From: SHVO01 sp041905795
GTDB lineage: Bacteria; Pseudomonadota; Alphaproteobacteria; Rhodospirillales; Rhodospirillaceae
Assembly (NCBI GenBank): GCA_041905795.1
Contig: JAYRKL010000022.1
Span: forward strand, 1-64,000
DNA length: 64,000 nucleotides
Direction of reading: 5' to 3'
Shown here: positions 26,399 to 35,189 of the stretch, one piece after another
Numbering within the stretch: position 1 is the stretch's first letter
Layout of the letters: every line of letters begins with the position of its first letter
Position numbers and translations under genes: made by a program
The notes under the pieces: generated by a model
Told to the model about the DNA's origin: nothing
Databases searched by the model: none
The model's input: only the letters and a program-made list of their open reading frames with translations

Positions 26399-29254
26399 AT
26401 GTCGGTCACGGCAACAGCGGGCGCGCGCATCGTGCGCCGGATCATGGGCTCCGTCAGCGCCGCCGCGCTCATGGCGGCCGCGACGCAGGCGGCTCACGCC
26501 CAGACACCGGCGCAGACCCAGACCGCGCAGCCCGCCAATGTCGAAGAGATCGTGGTCACGGGCACGCGCATCATCCGTGACGGCTATGAAGCGCCGACAC
26601 CGCTGTCGGTGTTGGGAACGGTGGAAATCGAATCCGCCGCGCCCGCGAATATCGCCGACTTCGTCAACCAGCTGCCGTCGCTCGCCGGATCGAGCACGCC
26701 GCGGTCGACCACCGCCGGGGTTTCGGCCGGGCAGACCGGCATCAACGCGCTGGCCTTGCGCGGCCTCGGCGCCAACCGCACCTTGATCCTGCTGGACGGC
26801 CAGCGCGTGGCGGCCTCGACGCTCACCGGCCTCGTCGACATCAACGGCTTCCCGCAGGCGTTGGTGAGCCGCGTCGACGTCGTCACCGGCGGCGCCTCGG
26901 CGGCCTGGGGCTCGGACGCCATCTCGGGCGTCATCAACTTCGTGCTCGATAAAAAGTACGTCGGCCTCAAGGGTGAACTGCAAGGCGGCGTCACCACCTA
27001 TGGCGACGACCGCAGTTACAAGATGTCGCTCACCGGCGGCACCGGCTTCGCCAGCGAGCGCGGCCATATCATCGTCAGCGCCGAGAACTCCTATGTCGAC
27101 GGTATCCGCGGCCTGCCGCGCGGCTGGTACACGGGCGTCAAGACGCTGATCAATCCCGCCTACGGCACCGGCGCCGGCCAGAGTACCTCGGTGCCGCAGC
27201 TGCTGATCCGCCAGGGGACGGGCTTCAGCAACGCCACGCCCGGCTTCATCGTCTCGGCGGGGCCGCTGAAGGGCGTCTACTTCGGGCCCGGCGGCGTGCC
27301 GGCGCAGTTCAACTACGGTTCGCTGGTCAACGATCCGTTCGTGGTCGGCGGCGACTGGAAGTACGCCGACTTCGGCACCACCGGCGACCTCGACATGCGC
27401 ATCGCCCACCGCAGCATCTTCAGCCGCGCCAGCTACGCCGTCACCGACGACATCGAAGTGTTCCTGCAGGCGTCCTATGGCGTGGCGCACACCAGCGAGC
27501 AGGCCACCAATCAATTCAACCTCGGCAACCTCACCATCCAGCGCGACAACGCCTTCCTGCCGGCGCAGATCGTGGCGCAGATGACGGCCTTGGGCATCAC
27601 CAACCTGCGCGGCGGGTCGCTGAACGCGGACCTGGGCTCGATCCCCGCCAGCAGCCGGCGCGCGCTGTACCGCTACGTGGTCGGGGCCAGCGGCAAGTTC
27701 GACGCCTTCGACAGCACCTGGACCTGGGATGTCTACGGCCAGAAAAGCCGCAGCGACGTGCACAACGATACGCTGATCTCCAATACCCCCAACTACAACC
27801 GCGCCATCGACGCGGTGCGCGCGCCCAGCGGCGCCATCGTTTGCCGCTCGACCCTCACCAACCCCACCGACGGCTGCGTGCCCTACAATATCCTGGGCAC
27901 CGGCGTCGCTTCGGATGCGGCCAGGAACTATGTGCTCGGCACCGCCTTCCTGAAAGTGCACCTGGGCGAGGAAGTGGCGGCGGGCTCGGTCCACGGCACG
28001 CCGTTCGCCACCTGGGCGGGGCCGGTGTCGGTGGCCGGCGGTATGGAATACCGGCGTGAGAAAGTGGGCGGCAGCAACGACGGGCCGTCCAACACCAACT
28101 CCTGGTTCGCGGGCAACTACCACGCCAGCTTCGGCTCCTACCACGTCACCGAAGGGTTCCTGGAAGCGGTGGTGCCGCTGGCCAAGGACGCGGTGTGGGC
28201 CAAGGCCTTCGACCTCAACGCCGCCATCCGCGGCACCGACTATTCCACCTCGGGCTTCGTCACCACCTGGAAGATCGGCGCCACCTATTCGCTGGTGGAC
28301 GACATCACCGTCCGCGCCACCCGTTCGCGTGACATCCGCGCGCCCAACCTGGCGGAACAGTTCCAGGCCGGGCAGGCGGGCACCGGCACCATCGCCGATC
28401 CGTTCCGCAACAACACCCAGTCGACCTACATCACCCTGACCTCGGGCAACCCCAACCTGGTGCCGGAAAAGGCGGATTCCACCGGCATCGGCGTGGTGCT
28501 GCAGCCGCGGTTCTTCCCGGGCTTCAGCGCCTCGGTCGACTACTACAATATCGACATCGCCCAGGCGATCTTCTCGGTGTCGGGCGCCACCATCGTCAAC
28601 AACTGCTTCGCCGGCAACACCGTCCTCTGCGGTCAGATCATCCGCGATTCCTCCGGCGCCATCTCGCGCATCCTGGTGCAGCCGGTGAACCTGCTGTCGC
28701 AAACCGCGCGCGGGGTCGACTTCGAGGCCAGCTACCGCACGCGCCTCGACGCCATCTCCAGCGACTGGAGCGGCGAGGTGGCCTTGCGCTTCCTGGCCAC
28801 GCATTACCTCAAGAACTTCTCGTCCAACGGCGTCAACGTGCCGACGGATTCCGCCGGTCAGAACACCGCCGGCGGCCCGCCGAGCTGGCGCTACCTGGCC
28901 ACGGCGTCCTACAGCGAGGGCCCGGTGCGCGTGTCGCTGACTGCCCGCGCCATCAGCGCCGGGGTCTACAACACGTCCTATGTGCAATGCACCTCGGGCT
29001 GCCCGGTGTCGAGCACCGACCATTTCACCATCGACAACAACCAGGTGGAAGGCGCGTTCTACATGGACGCGGCCTTCAACTATAAGGTCACGGACAACGT
29101 CGAGACCTTCCTCACCATCGAGAACCTGTTGGACAAGGACCCGCCGCCGGTGCCGCCCGGCACCGGCATCGGCGCCGCGCCGATCGGGGTCAACACCACG
29201 CTCTACGACGTGCTGGGCCGGTCGTTCCGGGCCGGCGTGCGCTTCAAGATGTGA
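26399..29254 (+). CDS. TonB-dependent receptor 2 (951 aa)
   Basis: ATG 26399 follows GGGGGAGGA. The signal peptide ends near AAHAQ; the TonB-box/plug entry is VEEIVVTGTRIIRDGYEAPTPLSVLG, then GLGANRTLILLDGQRVAASTLTGLVDINGFPQALVSRVDVVTGGASAAWGSDAISGVINF. The plug type with LLDGQR and TGGASAxWGSDAxSGVINF is that of the large TonB receptors found in Caulobacterales, Sphingomonadales and Xanthomonadales. The barrel includes TRSRDIRAPNLAEQFQAG and ends RSFRAGVRFKM. The ligand is unknown; divergence from a secreted amidohydrolase hints at shared control. A terminator hairpin follows at 29277. Confidence 0.94.
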   Translation: MSVTATAGARIVRRIMGSVSAAALMAAATQAAHAQTPAQTQTAQPANVEEIVVTGTRIIRDGYEAPTPLSVLGTVEIESAAPANIADFVNQLPSLAGSSTPRSTTAGVSAGQTGINALALRGLGANRTLILLDGQRVAASTLTGLVDINGFPQALVSRVDVVTGGASAAWGSDAISGVINFVLDKKYVGLKGELQGGVTTYGDDRSYKMSLTGGTGFASERGHIIVSAENSYVDGIRGLPRGWYTGVKTLINPAYGTGAGQSTSVPQLLIRQGTGFSNATPGFIVSAGPLKGVYFGPGGVPAQFNYGSLVNDPFVVGGDWKYADFGTTGDLDMRIAHRSIFSRASYAVTDDIEVFLQASYGVAHTSEQATNQFNLGNLTIQRDNAFLPAQIVAQMTALGITNLRGGSLNADLGSIPASSRRALYRYVVGASGKFDAFDSTWTWDVYGQKSRSDVHNDTLISNTPNYNRAIDAVRAPSGAIVCRSTLTNPTDGCVPYNILGTGVASDAARNYVLGTAFLKVHLGEEVAAGSVHGTPFATWAGPVSVAGGMEYRREKVGGSNDGPSNTNSWFAGNYHASFGSYHVTEGFLEAVVPLAKDAVWAKAFDLNAAIRGTDYSTSGFVTTWKIGATYSLVDDITVRATRSRDIRAPNLAEQFQAGQAGTGTIADPFRNNTQSTYITLTSGNPNLVPEKADSTGIGVVLQPRFFPGFSASVDYYNIDIAQAIFSVSGATIVNNCFAGNTVLCGQIIRDSSGAISRILVQPVNLLSQTARGVDFEASYRTRLDAISSDWSGEVALRFLATHYLKNFSSNGVNVPTDSAGQNTAGGPPSWRYLATASYSEGPVRVSLTARAISAGVYNTSYVQCTSGCPVSSTDHFTIDNNQVEGAFYMDAAFNYKVTDNVETFLTIENLLDKDPPPVPPGTGIGAAPIGVNTTLYDVLGRSFRAGVRFKM

Positions 29255-29276
29255 GCCGGCGCAAAGGCAAAACGAA

Positions 29277-29303
29277 AAGGGCCCCGGTCGGGGCCCTTCT
29301 CAT
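29277..29303. terminator. Hairpin terminator after receptor 2
   Basis: A perfect 9-bp stem AAGGGCCCC/GGGGCCCTT with GGTC loop followed by TCTCATT on the plus strand, and flanked by AAAA on the other side, so it may act on both the receptor gene and the convergent beta-lactamase gene. Confidence 0.8.
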
Positions 29304-29323
29304 TGGCGCGCCGCGACGGCGGG

Positions 29324-30160
29324 CTATCGGGAGTCTTCCGCCAGCCGTTTGTCGAAGGCGGCGCCCGCGGCCTGGGCGTAGCGGCGGCAGGCGGCGTTAT
29401 CGGCAAAGTTACCCGCGGCTTTGCGCTCCCATAGGTTGCTCGCCTCGGGGTGGGGCGTGAGCAGGATGTCGCAGGGCAGCGCGGCGACCGTGGCGATGGA
29501 GTGCTTGAAGCCGAGCACCAACCCCGTATCGCCGCTGAATTTGAAGCCGGGCGACGACACCGCCGTCAGGCTGTCGGCGTAGACCATGTGTTTGCAGGCG
29601 TTGGCCTCGCAGGACTCCCAGGTCCAGGTGGTGCCGCCGGGGGCGTGGCCGGGTGTGAAATGCGCCGTCAGCGTGAGCGGGCCCAATCTGACGACCTCGC
29701 CGTCGGCGATGGGCGAGGCCTGCGCGACGTTGGGATAAATCTCGCCGCCGCCGAACTGCGGGTCCTCGCGCGTGGGGCCGCCGATCACCATCGCCGCCAT
29801 GGAGGGGAAACTGCCCATGACCCGCGCGCCGGTCTGGCGTTGCAGTTCGGCGATGCCGCCGGCATGGTCGTAATGGGCGTGGCTGTTGAGGATGTATTTG
29901 ATGTCCTCGAGATGAAACCCCGCCGCCGCGATGTTGTCGGCGATGAGCTGGGCGGAGTCCGGAAGGCCGCCATCGATCAGGATATGCCCCGCGTCCGAGG
30001 CGATCAGGATCGCCGCCAGGCCATGGGGCCCGACGTAAAAGGTGTTGCCGTAAACCTTGAACGGCAGCTGCGGCGCATTCCACGTCTTGCACATGGCGCA
30101 GGGTTCGGCGGCCATGGCCGGGAGGGCGAGGACGGCGAACAGGGCAAGAAAGCGAATCAT
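29324..30160 (-). CDS. Subclass B3 metallo-beta-lactamase (278 aa)
   Basis: A signal peptide (MIRFLALFAVLALPAMA) precedes the MBL fold. The zinc ligands are present: SHAHYDHAGG (HxHxDH), FTPGHAPGGTTW (His196 equivalent) and LLTPHPEA (His263 equivalent). YADSLTAVSSPGFKFSGD carries the Ser221 typical of subclass B3 in place of the B1 Cys, and overall length matches B3 enzymes such as L1 or THIN-B. Periplasmic hydrolysis of beta-lactams including carbapenems is the expected family activity, though environmental B3 homologues vary. It follows the M20 peptidase gene on the same strand after 44 nt, so the two are probably one transcript. Confidence 0.9.
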   Translation of the reverse strand: MIRFLALFAVLALPAMAAEPCAMCKTWNAPQLPFKVYGNTFYVGPHGLAAILIASDAGHILIDGGLPDSAQLIADNIAAAGFHLEDIKYILNSHAHYDHAGGIAELQRQTGARVMGSFPSMAAMVIGGPTREDPQFGGGEIYPNVAQASPIADGEVVRLGPLTLTAHFTPGHAPGGTTWTWESCEANACKHMVYADSLTAVSSPGFKFSGDTGLVLGFKHSIATVAALPCDILLTPHPEASNLWERKAAGNFADNAACRRYAQAAGAAFDKRLAEDSR

Positions 30161-30204
30161 AATGACCGGATGACGTGGCGCGTGAGGGCACGCCTTACTT
30201 TTTC

Positions 30205-31449
30205 TTATTTCTTCGGTGGCGGGGTTGGGCCCAACTCCATCAGCAGGCGGGTGAGCAGGTATAGCCGCGGCGAGACGGTGGCGAGGACCAGATATTCCTT
30301 TTCCGAGTGGAAGTTGGCGCCCACCGGGCCGATGCCGTCCAGGGCGGGCACGCCGGCGTCGGCGGCCAGGGCGGATTCCGAGGCGCCGCCGTTCCCGCCT
30401 GTGCCGATGGTCTTGCCCAGTTCGGCGTAGATGCGCTGGGAGCGTTCCGCCAGCTTGTCGGTGGCGGGGTTGTTCACCAGCGGCGGATAGGCGGGCTCAC
30501 GGCTGACGGTGACCTTGGTATCCGGGATCGCCGTGGTCTCGGCGTTTTTCTTGAGAAGGGCTTCCACTTCGTCCAGGCTGGTCTTGTTGCGCACGCGCAC
30601 GTTGACCTGGGCGGAGGCGTTCTCGGGGATGATGTTGTTGCGGGTGCCGGCGCTCATGACCGTGAGATTGGCGGTCAGGCCATCGCCGGATTTGGGCAGG
30701 CTCTCGATGCCGGCGATCTGGTGGATGAGTTCCATGGCGGCGTTGCGGCCGTCCTGGGGCGCGACGCCGGCGTGGGCGGGGCGCCCCTTGACGTCGATAT
30801 GGAAGGTGGCGCTGCCCTTGCGCCAGACCGTGAGCACATCGGGTTCGTCGCCGGCTTCCAGGTTCAACTCCACATCGGCTTCCGAGATCAGCTTGTCGAT
30901 CAGCTTGCGGGTGCCGGGCGAGCCGCGCTCCTCGGAGGTCTCGATCAGGTAGGTGATCTTGCCGTAGTCGGTGAATTTCAGGTCGTGCAGGATCTTGAGG
31001 GCGTAGACGCCCTGGACCACGCCGCCTTTCTCGTCGGCGACGCCGGGGCCGTACGCATGGGTGGCGTCGGTGCGGAACGGGCGCTGCTTGGCGGCGCCGG
31101 CCTCGAACACGGTGTCGGTATGGGCAATCATGAGGATGCGGGTCTTGCCGCGGCCGGTGATGGTGGCCACGGTGTTGGCGCCGAGGTTGGGCGCTTCGGC
31201 GGGAATGGTCTCCACCGTCATGCCGAGCGCTTTCAGCTGCGGGACGATGATATCCGCGATCCTGGCGGAGCCCTCGACGTCGCCGGTGCCGGAGTCGATA
31301 TTGACGATCTGCTCCAGCAGTTGCATCTGCGCCGGCCGGGCGGCCTCCACCGCCGCCCAGACCTTGTCGTCGCGCTTGGCGTCGGCGGCCTGCGCGGTGC
31401 CCGCGGCCACGGCGAGGCATGACAGCAACACCCGGATTGAGGTTTTCAT
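30205..31449 (-). CDS. Exported M20 zinc carboxypeptidase, glutamate-carboxypeptidase-like (414 aa)
   Basis: The start at 31449 gives a signal peptide (MKTSIRVLLSCLAVAAGTAQA). M20 landmarks are MIAHTDTVFEAGAA (first metal His and Asp), YGPGVADEKGGVV (bridging Asp), ETSEERGSPG (catalytic Glu pair), LEAGDEPD and C-terminal ANFHSEKEYL (last His). A dimerisation lid occupies roughly 205-320. The closest named relative is the carboxypeptidase G2 type, which removes C-terminal glutamate from folates and peptides. It precedes the B3 beta-lactamase in a likely two-gene operon. The gene's 5' end is divergent from the AI-2E transporter gene. Confidence 0.9.
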   Translation of the reverse strand: MKTSIRVLLSCLAVAAGTAQAADAKRDDKVWAAVEAARPAQMQLLEQIVNIDSGTGDVEGSARIADIIVPQLKALGMTVETIPAEAPNLGANTVATITGRGKTRILMIAHTDTVFEAGAAKQRPFRTDATHAYGPGVADEKGGVVQGVYALKILHDLKFTDYGKITYLIETSEERGSPGTRKLIDKLISEADVELNLEAGDEPDVLTVWRKGSATFHIDVKGRPAHAGVAPQDGRNAAMELIHQIAGIESLPKSGDGLTANLTVMSAGTRNNIIPENASAQVNVRVRNKTSLDEVEALLKKNAETTAIPDTKVTVSREPAYPPLVNNPATDKLAERSQRIYAELGKTIGTGGNGGASESALAADAGVPALDGIGPVGANFHSEKEYLVLATVSPRLYLLTRLLMELGPTPPPKK

Positions 31450-31616
31450 GGCGGCTCCTCCTGGAAAACGGCACCCAGCTTAACGCTTGTGGCGCGGCGG
31501 TGAAGGTGCTTTTCGGGTGCGGCGCCAGCCGCACACTCTTTTTACCGCGGCCGAAATGGCGGGGAGGCGGACGATGGGGTAGGGTAGCGCTCCAGGCTGT
31601 AGAAAGCTGCGCCCTC

Positions 31617-32714
31617 ATGACCGACCCCGCTTCGTCCACACCGCCATCCGGCGCTTTCAGCAAGGAGCGCCTGTCGGTCATCTTCTTTTTCGCGGTGTTC
31701 GCGCTCCTGATCTATCAGCTGTTCAAGCTGCTGACGCCGTTCCTGTCACCGCTCCTGGGCGCGCTCATGCTGGCGCTGGTGGTGTTTCCCCTGCGCGAGC
31801 GGTTCGGGCGCATGTGGCCGGCATCGCCCAATGCGGTCGCCGGGCTGCTCACTCTGTTGATTGTCGTGACCGTGGTGGTGCCGGTCCTGGTGCTGCTGGC
31901 CCTGTTCGTGCGCGAGGCGGCCCTGATGGTGCCGGCGGTCAGCGCCTGGCTTAGCGAACACCAGGCGCAAGGGGTCGACGGGTTGCCCGAGAGCGTGCGC
32001 GGGGTCTGGGCCAGCCTGGATGCGTTCTTCACCAGGATCCGGTTCGACGTGAAGGCCGCGGCCATCGACTCGGTCAAGGACCTGGGCAACGGCGCGGCGG
32101 CGGTCGGCGCGGGACTGCTGGCGGGGTTCTTCGGCGTGCTGTTCGAACTGTTGATCCTGGTGCTCGCGCTGTTCTTCTTCCTGCGCGACGGTCCTTCGAT
32201 GGTGAAGGCGGTGGTCGACCTGGTGCCGATGGCGGAGCGAAACAAGGCCCTGGTGGTGCAGAACCTCGACCGCACCCTGGTCGCCATGGTCCGCGGCTCG
32301 GTGATCACGGCGGTGGCGCAGGGCACGCTGGCGGGCGTGGGCCTGGCGATCTTCGGCGTGCCGTTCCCGGTGCTGTTGGGGTCGCTGGCGGTGTTCATGT
32401 CGGTGGTGCCGTTCGTCGGTGCGGCGCTGGTGTGGGTGCCGGCGGTGATCTATCTCGCGATCACCGGCGACATCTGGCAGGCCGCGGGGCTTACGGCCTG
32501 GGGCTTGCTGGTGGTCGGGTTGATCGACAATTTCCTGCGTCCCATCGTCGTCGGCGGCGCGGCGCAATTGCCCACGGCGCTCTTGTTCCTGGGCGTGCTC
32601 GGAGGATTGCAGGTCTACGGCGTGCTGGGCGGGTTGATCAGCCCCCTGGTGATCGCCGGCGTCATCGCCTTTGCGCGGATCTACCGTGAGAGTTATCTCG
32701 ACGCGCCCAGCTAA
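31617..32714 (+). CDS. AI-2E/PerM family membrane transporter (365 aa)
   Basis: Starting at ATG 31617 (MTDPASSTPPSGAFSKERLS) the protein has about eight hydrophobic segments with an amphipathic middle region (residues ~100-160). Typical PerM/AI-2E_transport blocks are FFFLRDGPSMVKAVVDLVPM, VRGSVITAVAQGTLAGVGLAIFGVP, VPFVGAALVWVPAVIYLAITG, GLIDNFLRPIVVGGAAQLPTALLFLGVLGGL. Despite the name, most members have no shown role in autoinducer transport; some act as Na+/H+ antiporters. Inner membrane. It is convergent with the sorbosone dehydrogenase gene after 11 nt. Confidence 0.9.
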   Translation: MTDPASSTPPSGAFSKERLSVIFFFAVFALLIYQLFKLLTPFLSPLLGALMLALVVFPLRERFGRMWPASPNAVAGLLTLLIVVTVVVPVLVLLALFVREAALMVPAVSAWLSEHQAQGVDGLPESVRGVWASLDAFFTRIRFDVKAAAIDSVKDLGNGAAAVGAGLLAGFFGVLFELLILVLALFFFLRDGPSMVKAVVDLVPMAERNKALVVQNLDRTLVAMVRGSVITAVAQGTLAGVGLAIFGVPFPVLLGSLAVFMSVVPFVGAALVWVPAVIYLAITGDIWQAAGLTAWGLLVVGLIDNFLRPIVVGGAAQLPTALLFLGVLGGLQVYGVLGGLISPLVIAGVIAFARIYRESYLDAPS

Positions 32715-32725
32715 GGCCGCGGCGG

Positions 32726-34087
32726 CTACTTGCCGCCGTAGGCCACGCGCCAGAGGGTATTGTTGCCGTCCTCGCTGACCAGGAGCGAGCCGTCTTTCAG
32801 CACCACCAGGCCAACCGGGCGGCCCCAGACCTTTTCCTGGTCGACGACCCAGCCGGTGAGGAAGTCCTGATATTCGCCCGCCGGCACGCCGTTGTTTATT
32901 TTCACGCGCACGATCTTGTAGCCGGTGCGCGGCGCCCGGTTCCAGGACCCGTGCAGGGCGACGAAGGCGTCGCCGCGGTATTCGGCCGGGAAGGCCGACG
33001 CGCCGGTGACCTGAACCGGGTAGAACGTGGTCTGCAACGCCGCCGAATGCGACTGGAACAGAACGTCGGGCAGGGTGGCCTTGCCTTTAAGGTCGGGACG
33101 CGCGCCGGGCAGGCGCGGGTCCTCGTTGGCGCCGAGGTAATACCAGGGCCAGCCGTAGTAGCCGCCCTCCTTCACGCGGGTCAGGTAGTCCGGCACCAAG
33201 TTGTTGCCGAGGGTGTCGCGTTCGTTGGTGGAGCAGTAGATGTCGCCATTGACGGGATTCGCGTTGAGGCCGACGCAATTCCTGATGCCGGTGGCGAAGG
33301 TCTTGCGGTTCGCGCCTTCGGGCGTGAAGGCGATCACCGCGGCGCGGCCTTCCTCCCGGCCCCACGCCGCGCCCAGCCCGCGGTCCTTTTCCCAGGCGGC
33401 GAGATCGGCGTCGGACTTTTTCTCCATGGTGCCTTCGGCGACGTTGGAGAGCGAGCCCACCGACACCAGCATGCGGCCGTCCCGGGTGAAGGCGATGTCG
33501 CGGGTGCTATGGCCGCCGGTGCCCGGAGCGATCTGCGCGACGATCACTTCCGCCGGGCCGCGCGCCTTCATGTCGCCGGCGCGGTAGGGATACCGCAGGA
33601 CGCGGTTGGTCTCGGCCACATAGACCCACTGCGGGTTATCGGCGGGATAGAAGGCGATGCCGAACGGCTGGCGCAGGCCTTCGGCGAAGGCTTCGGCGCC
33701 GGCGGGCCTGGCGGCGTCGGCGGCCGGACGCAGGACCTGGACGCGGCCCGCGGCGGTCTCGGCCAGGAACACGTCGCCGTTCGGGGCCAGCCGCAGGGTG
33801 CGCGGGTTCTCGACGTCGTCGAACCATTCCGCGACGGTGAAACCGGACGGCACGCTGAGCCTGGCGTTGGCCGGGCGGTCGGTCACCTGGGAACTGTTGC
33901 GCACGGACTCGCGCGGGTTGGGCGGCGGGAGGTCGCCGGCCTTGATCAGCCGTGTGACGCCGGGCTTGTCGGTGGTCCAGTCGCCGAGGGCCTCCGTGCC
34001 GGTGAGCACCGGCGACGCGGTGTGGGCGGCGAAGGCGGCGGCGACGGTGGTGAAAGCAGCGGCTGCGGCGAGAAGGCGGGCGCGCAT
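32726..34087 (-). CDS. Exported PQQ-type L-sorbosone/glucose dehydrogenase family propeller (453 aa)
   Basis: The start at 34087 follows GGGAGAG and gives a signal peptide (MRARLLAAAAAFTTVAAAFAA). The body matches the soluble GDH/sorbosone dehydrogenase propeller: LRQPFGIAFYPADNPQWVYVAETNRVLRYPY, GGHSTRDIAFTRDGRMLVSVGSLSN, GIRNCVGLNANPVNGDIYCSTNERDTLGNNLVPDYL, FVALHGSWNRAPRTGYKIVRV and the final KDGSLLVSEDGNNTLWRV. These enzymes oxidise aldoses or sorbosone with pyrroloquinoline quinone in the periplasm. It is the last gene of a likely operon with a COG4315 protein and a cytochrome c, which would provide the electron acceptor. PQQ synthesis genes are not in the window. Confidence 0.88.
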   Translation of the reverse strand: MRARLLAAAAAFTTVAAAFAAHTASPVLTGTEALGDWTTDKPGVTRLIKAGDLPPPNPRESVRNSSQVTDRPANARLSVPSGFTVAEWFDDVENPRTLRLAPNGDVFLAETAAGRVQVLRPAADAARPAGAEAFAEGLRQPFGIAFYPADNPQWVYVAETNRVLRYPYRAGDMKARGPAEVIVAQIAPGTGGHSTRDIAFTRDGRMLVSVGSLSNVAEGTMEKKSDADLAAWEKDRGLGAAWGREEGRAAVIAFTPEGANRKTFATGIRNCVGLNANPVNGDIYCSTNERDTLGNNLVPDYLTRVKEGGYYGWPWYYLGANEDPRLPGARPDLKGKATLPDVLFQSHSAALQTTFYPVQVTGASAFPAEYRGDAFVALHGSWNRAPRTGYKIVRVKINNGVPAGEYQDFLTGWVVDQEKVWGRPVGLVVLKDGSLLVSEDGNNTLWRVAYGGK

Positions 34088-34225
34088 GGCGGACTCTCCC
34101 GAGGCTGAAAGGCGCCGGGAATATAGCAGCCGGGTTCCAGGGAAGCGACTCAGGAGGCGGCCCAGCACGGGGCGATCACGCAAACGCGAGACTTCGTCCG
34201 GGCGCCGTACCCGGTCCGGCACCCG

Positions 34226-34612
34226 TCACTTCTTTAAAGACTGAAAGTAGGCAATCAGGTTGTCGCGATCGGCCTTCTCGGGGACGATTTCGGCCATGGC
34301 GGTGCCGCGGATCATGGCGGGCGGATTGGTCAGGAACCTGTCGAGGGTGGCCGTGTCCCAGACGATGTTCGAGGCCTTGATGGCCTTGGTGTAGTTGAAT
34401 TTGGCATCGCCCTTGCCGGCGGTGCGCCCGATCAGTCCGTAGAGCACGGGGCCCTGGGCGCCGCCGTCGTCGCTGGGCTCGGCGCTGTGGCAGACCATGC
34501 AGGTGATGCTGAAATAGGCTTTGCCGTCCTGCGCGTCCCCCGCCGCTGCGGCGCTCATCGTTGAGGCGGCGAGCAGCGCCAGCGCGAGGGTTACGGCTTT
34601 AAGGTGTGCCAT
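34226..34612 (-). CDS. Periplasmic class I cytochrome c (128 aa)
   Basis: The start at 34612 yields a signal peptide (MAHLKAVTLALALLAASTMSAAAA). One heme-binding CMVCH motif follows AYFSITC, and GPVLYGLIGRTAGKGDAKFNYTKAIKASNIVWD with later Met in IRGTAMAEIVPEKADRDNLIAYFQSL fits a class I mitochondrial-type cytochrome c with Met ligand. It is located between the secreted COG4315 gene (56 nt upstream) and the PQQ-type dehydrogenase (138 nt downstream) on the same strand, so it probably accepts electrons from the dehydrogenase and passes them to a terminal oxidase. Confidence 0.92.
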   Translation of the reverse strand: MAHLKAVTLALALLAASTMSAAAAGDAQDGKAYFSITCMVCHSAEPSDDGGAQGPVLYGLIGRTAGKGDAKFNYTKAIKASNIVWDTATLDRFLTNPPAMIRGTAMAEIVPEKADRDNLIAYFQSLKK

Positions 34613-34668
34613 GGGGTCCCCGCGCAGGCGTGAGCCGATAAAATGACGGCGGCGGTCCGAAGCGCCGA

Positions 34669-35061
34669 TTATGGCTTCAGGATATGCCACTGGTTCATGG
34701 TTTCCTTCGCCGTCGGCGGATCGTGCTCGCCGTAGCCGAAGGTGTAGAGCGCCTTGCCCTTATAAGCCCACTGCTTGTTGCCGTCCGAACGTGTGATCAC
34801 CGTGAAGTCGCCGATGTCGGTGGGATCGTGGGTGGTGGGGTAGACCGGAACCCAGATATCGACGCAGTGGCCGGTGCAGTTGGATTTGCCGGGCGTGTCC
34901 TTGTCCCAGACATAGAACGGCTGGGCGAAGGTGTTCTGGAAAATGATGCTGTCCTTTTCCTGGATCATGCTGATGTCCACCGGCACGGCGGTGTTGGCGT
35001 CCAGGGCCACGGCCGGTGCGGCGAATAACGCCGCGGCTGCGAAAATCATGGATGCGCGCAT
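34669..35061 (-). CDS. Secreted COG4315-type protein, paralogue B (130 aa)
   Basis: The signal peptide is MRASMIFAAAALFAAPAVA. The mature chain has PFYVWDKDTPGKSNCTGHCVDIWVPVY and NKQWAYKGKALYTFGYGEHDPP, closely parallel in order and spacing to paralogue A at 21485-21877, including the paired Cys (NCTGHC; here with an added His). It is the first gene of a likely operon with cytochrome c and a PQQ-type dehydrogenase. Family members have no confirmed function; this context suggests a periplasmic redox or cofactor role. Divergent from the amidase gene. Confidence 0.85.
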   Translation of the reverse strand: MRASMIFAAAALFAAPAVALDANTAVPVDISMIQEKDSIIFQNTFAQPFYVWDKDTPGKSNCTGHCVDIWVPVYPTTHDPTDIGDFTVITRSDGNKQWAYKGKALYTFGYGEHDPPTAKETMNQWHILKP

Positions 35062-35189
35062 AAGAATCCTCCCTGGTTGGCGGCAGCTTATCAGGAACAG
35101 GGAGGAAAAAGCATCAGGTCATGCGTTTGCTTGACTTGCGCGCAAACCCGCGCGGGGCGCACAGTCGGGTCGGGCATTCGGGGAGTTCC

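Noticed and set aside
26348..29023. Minus-strand frame of nearly 900 codons opposite TonB receptor 2
   Set aside because: Same antisense effect of high third-position GC; no recognisable protein features.
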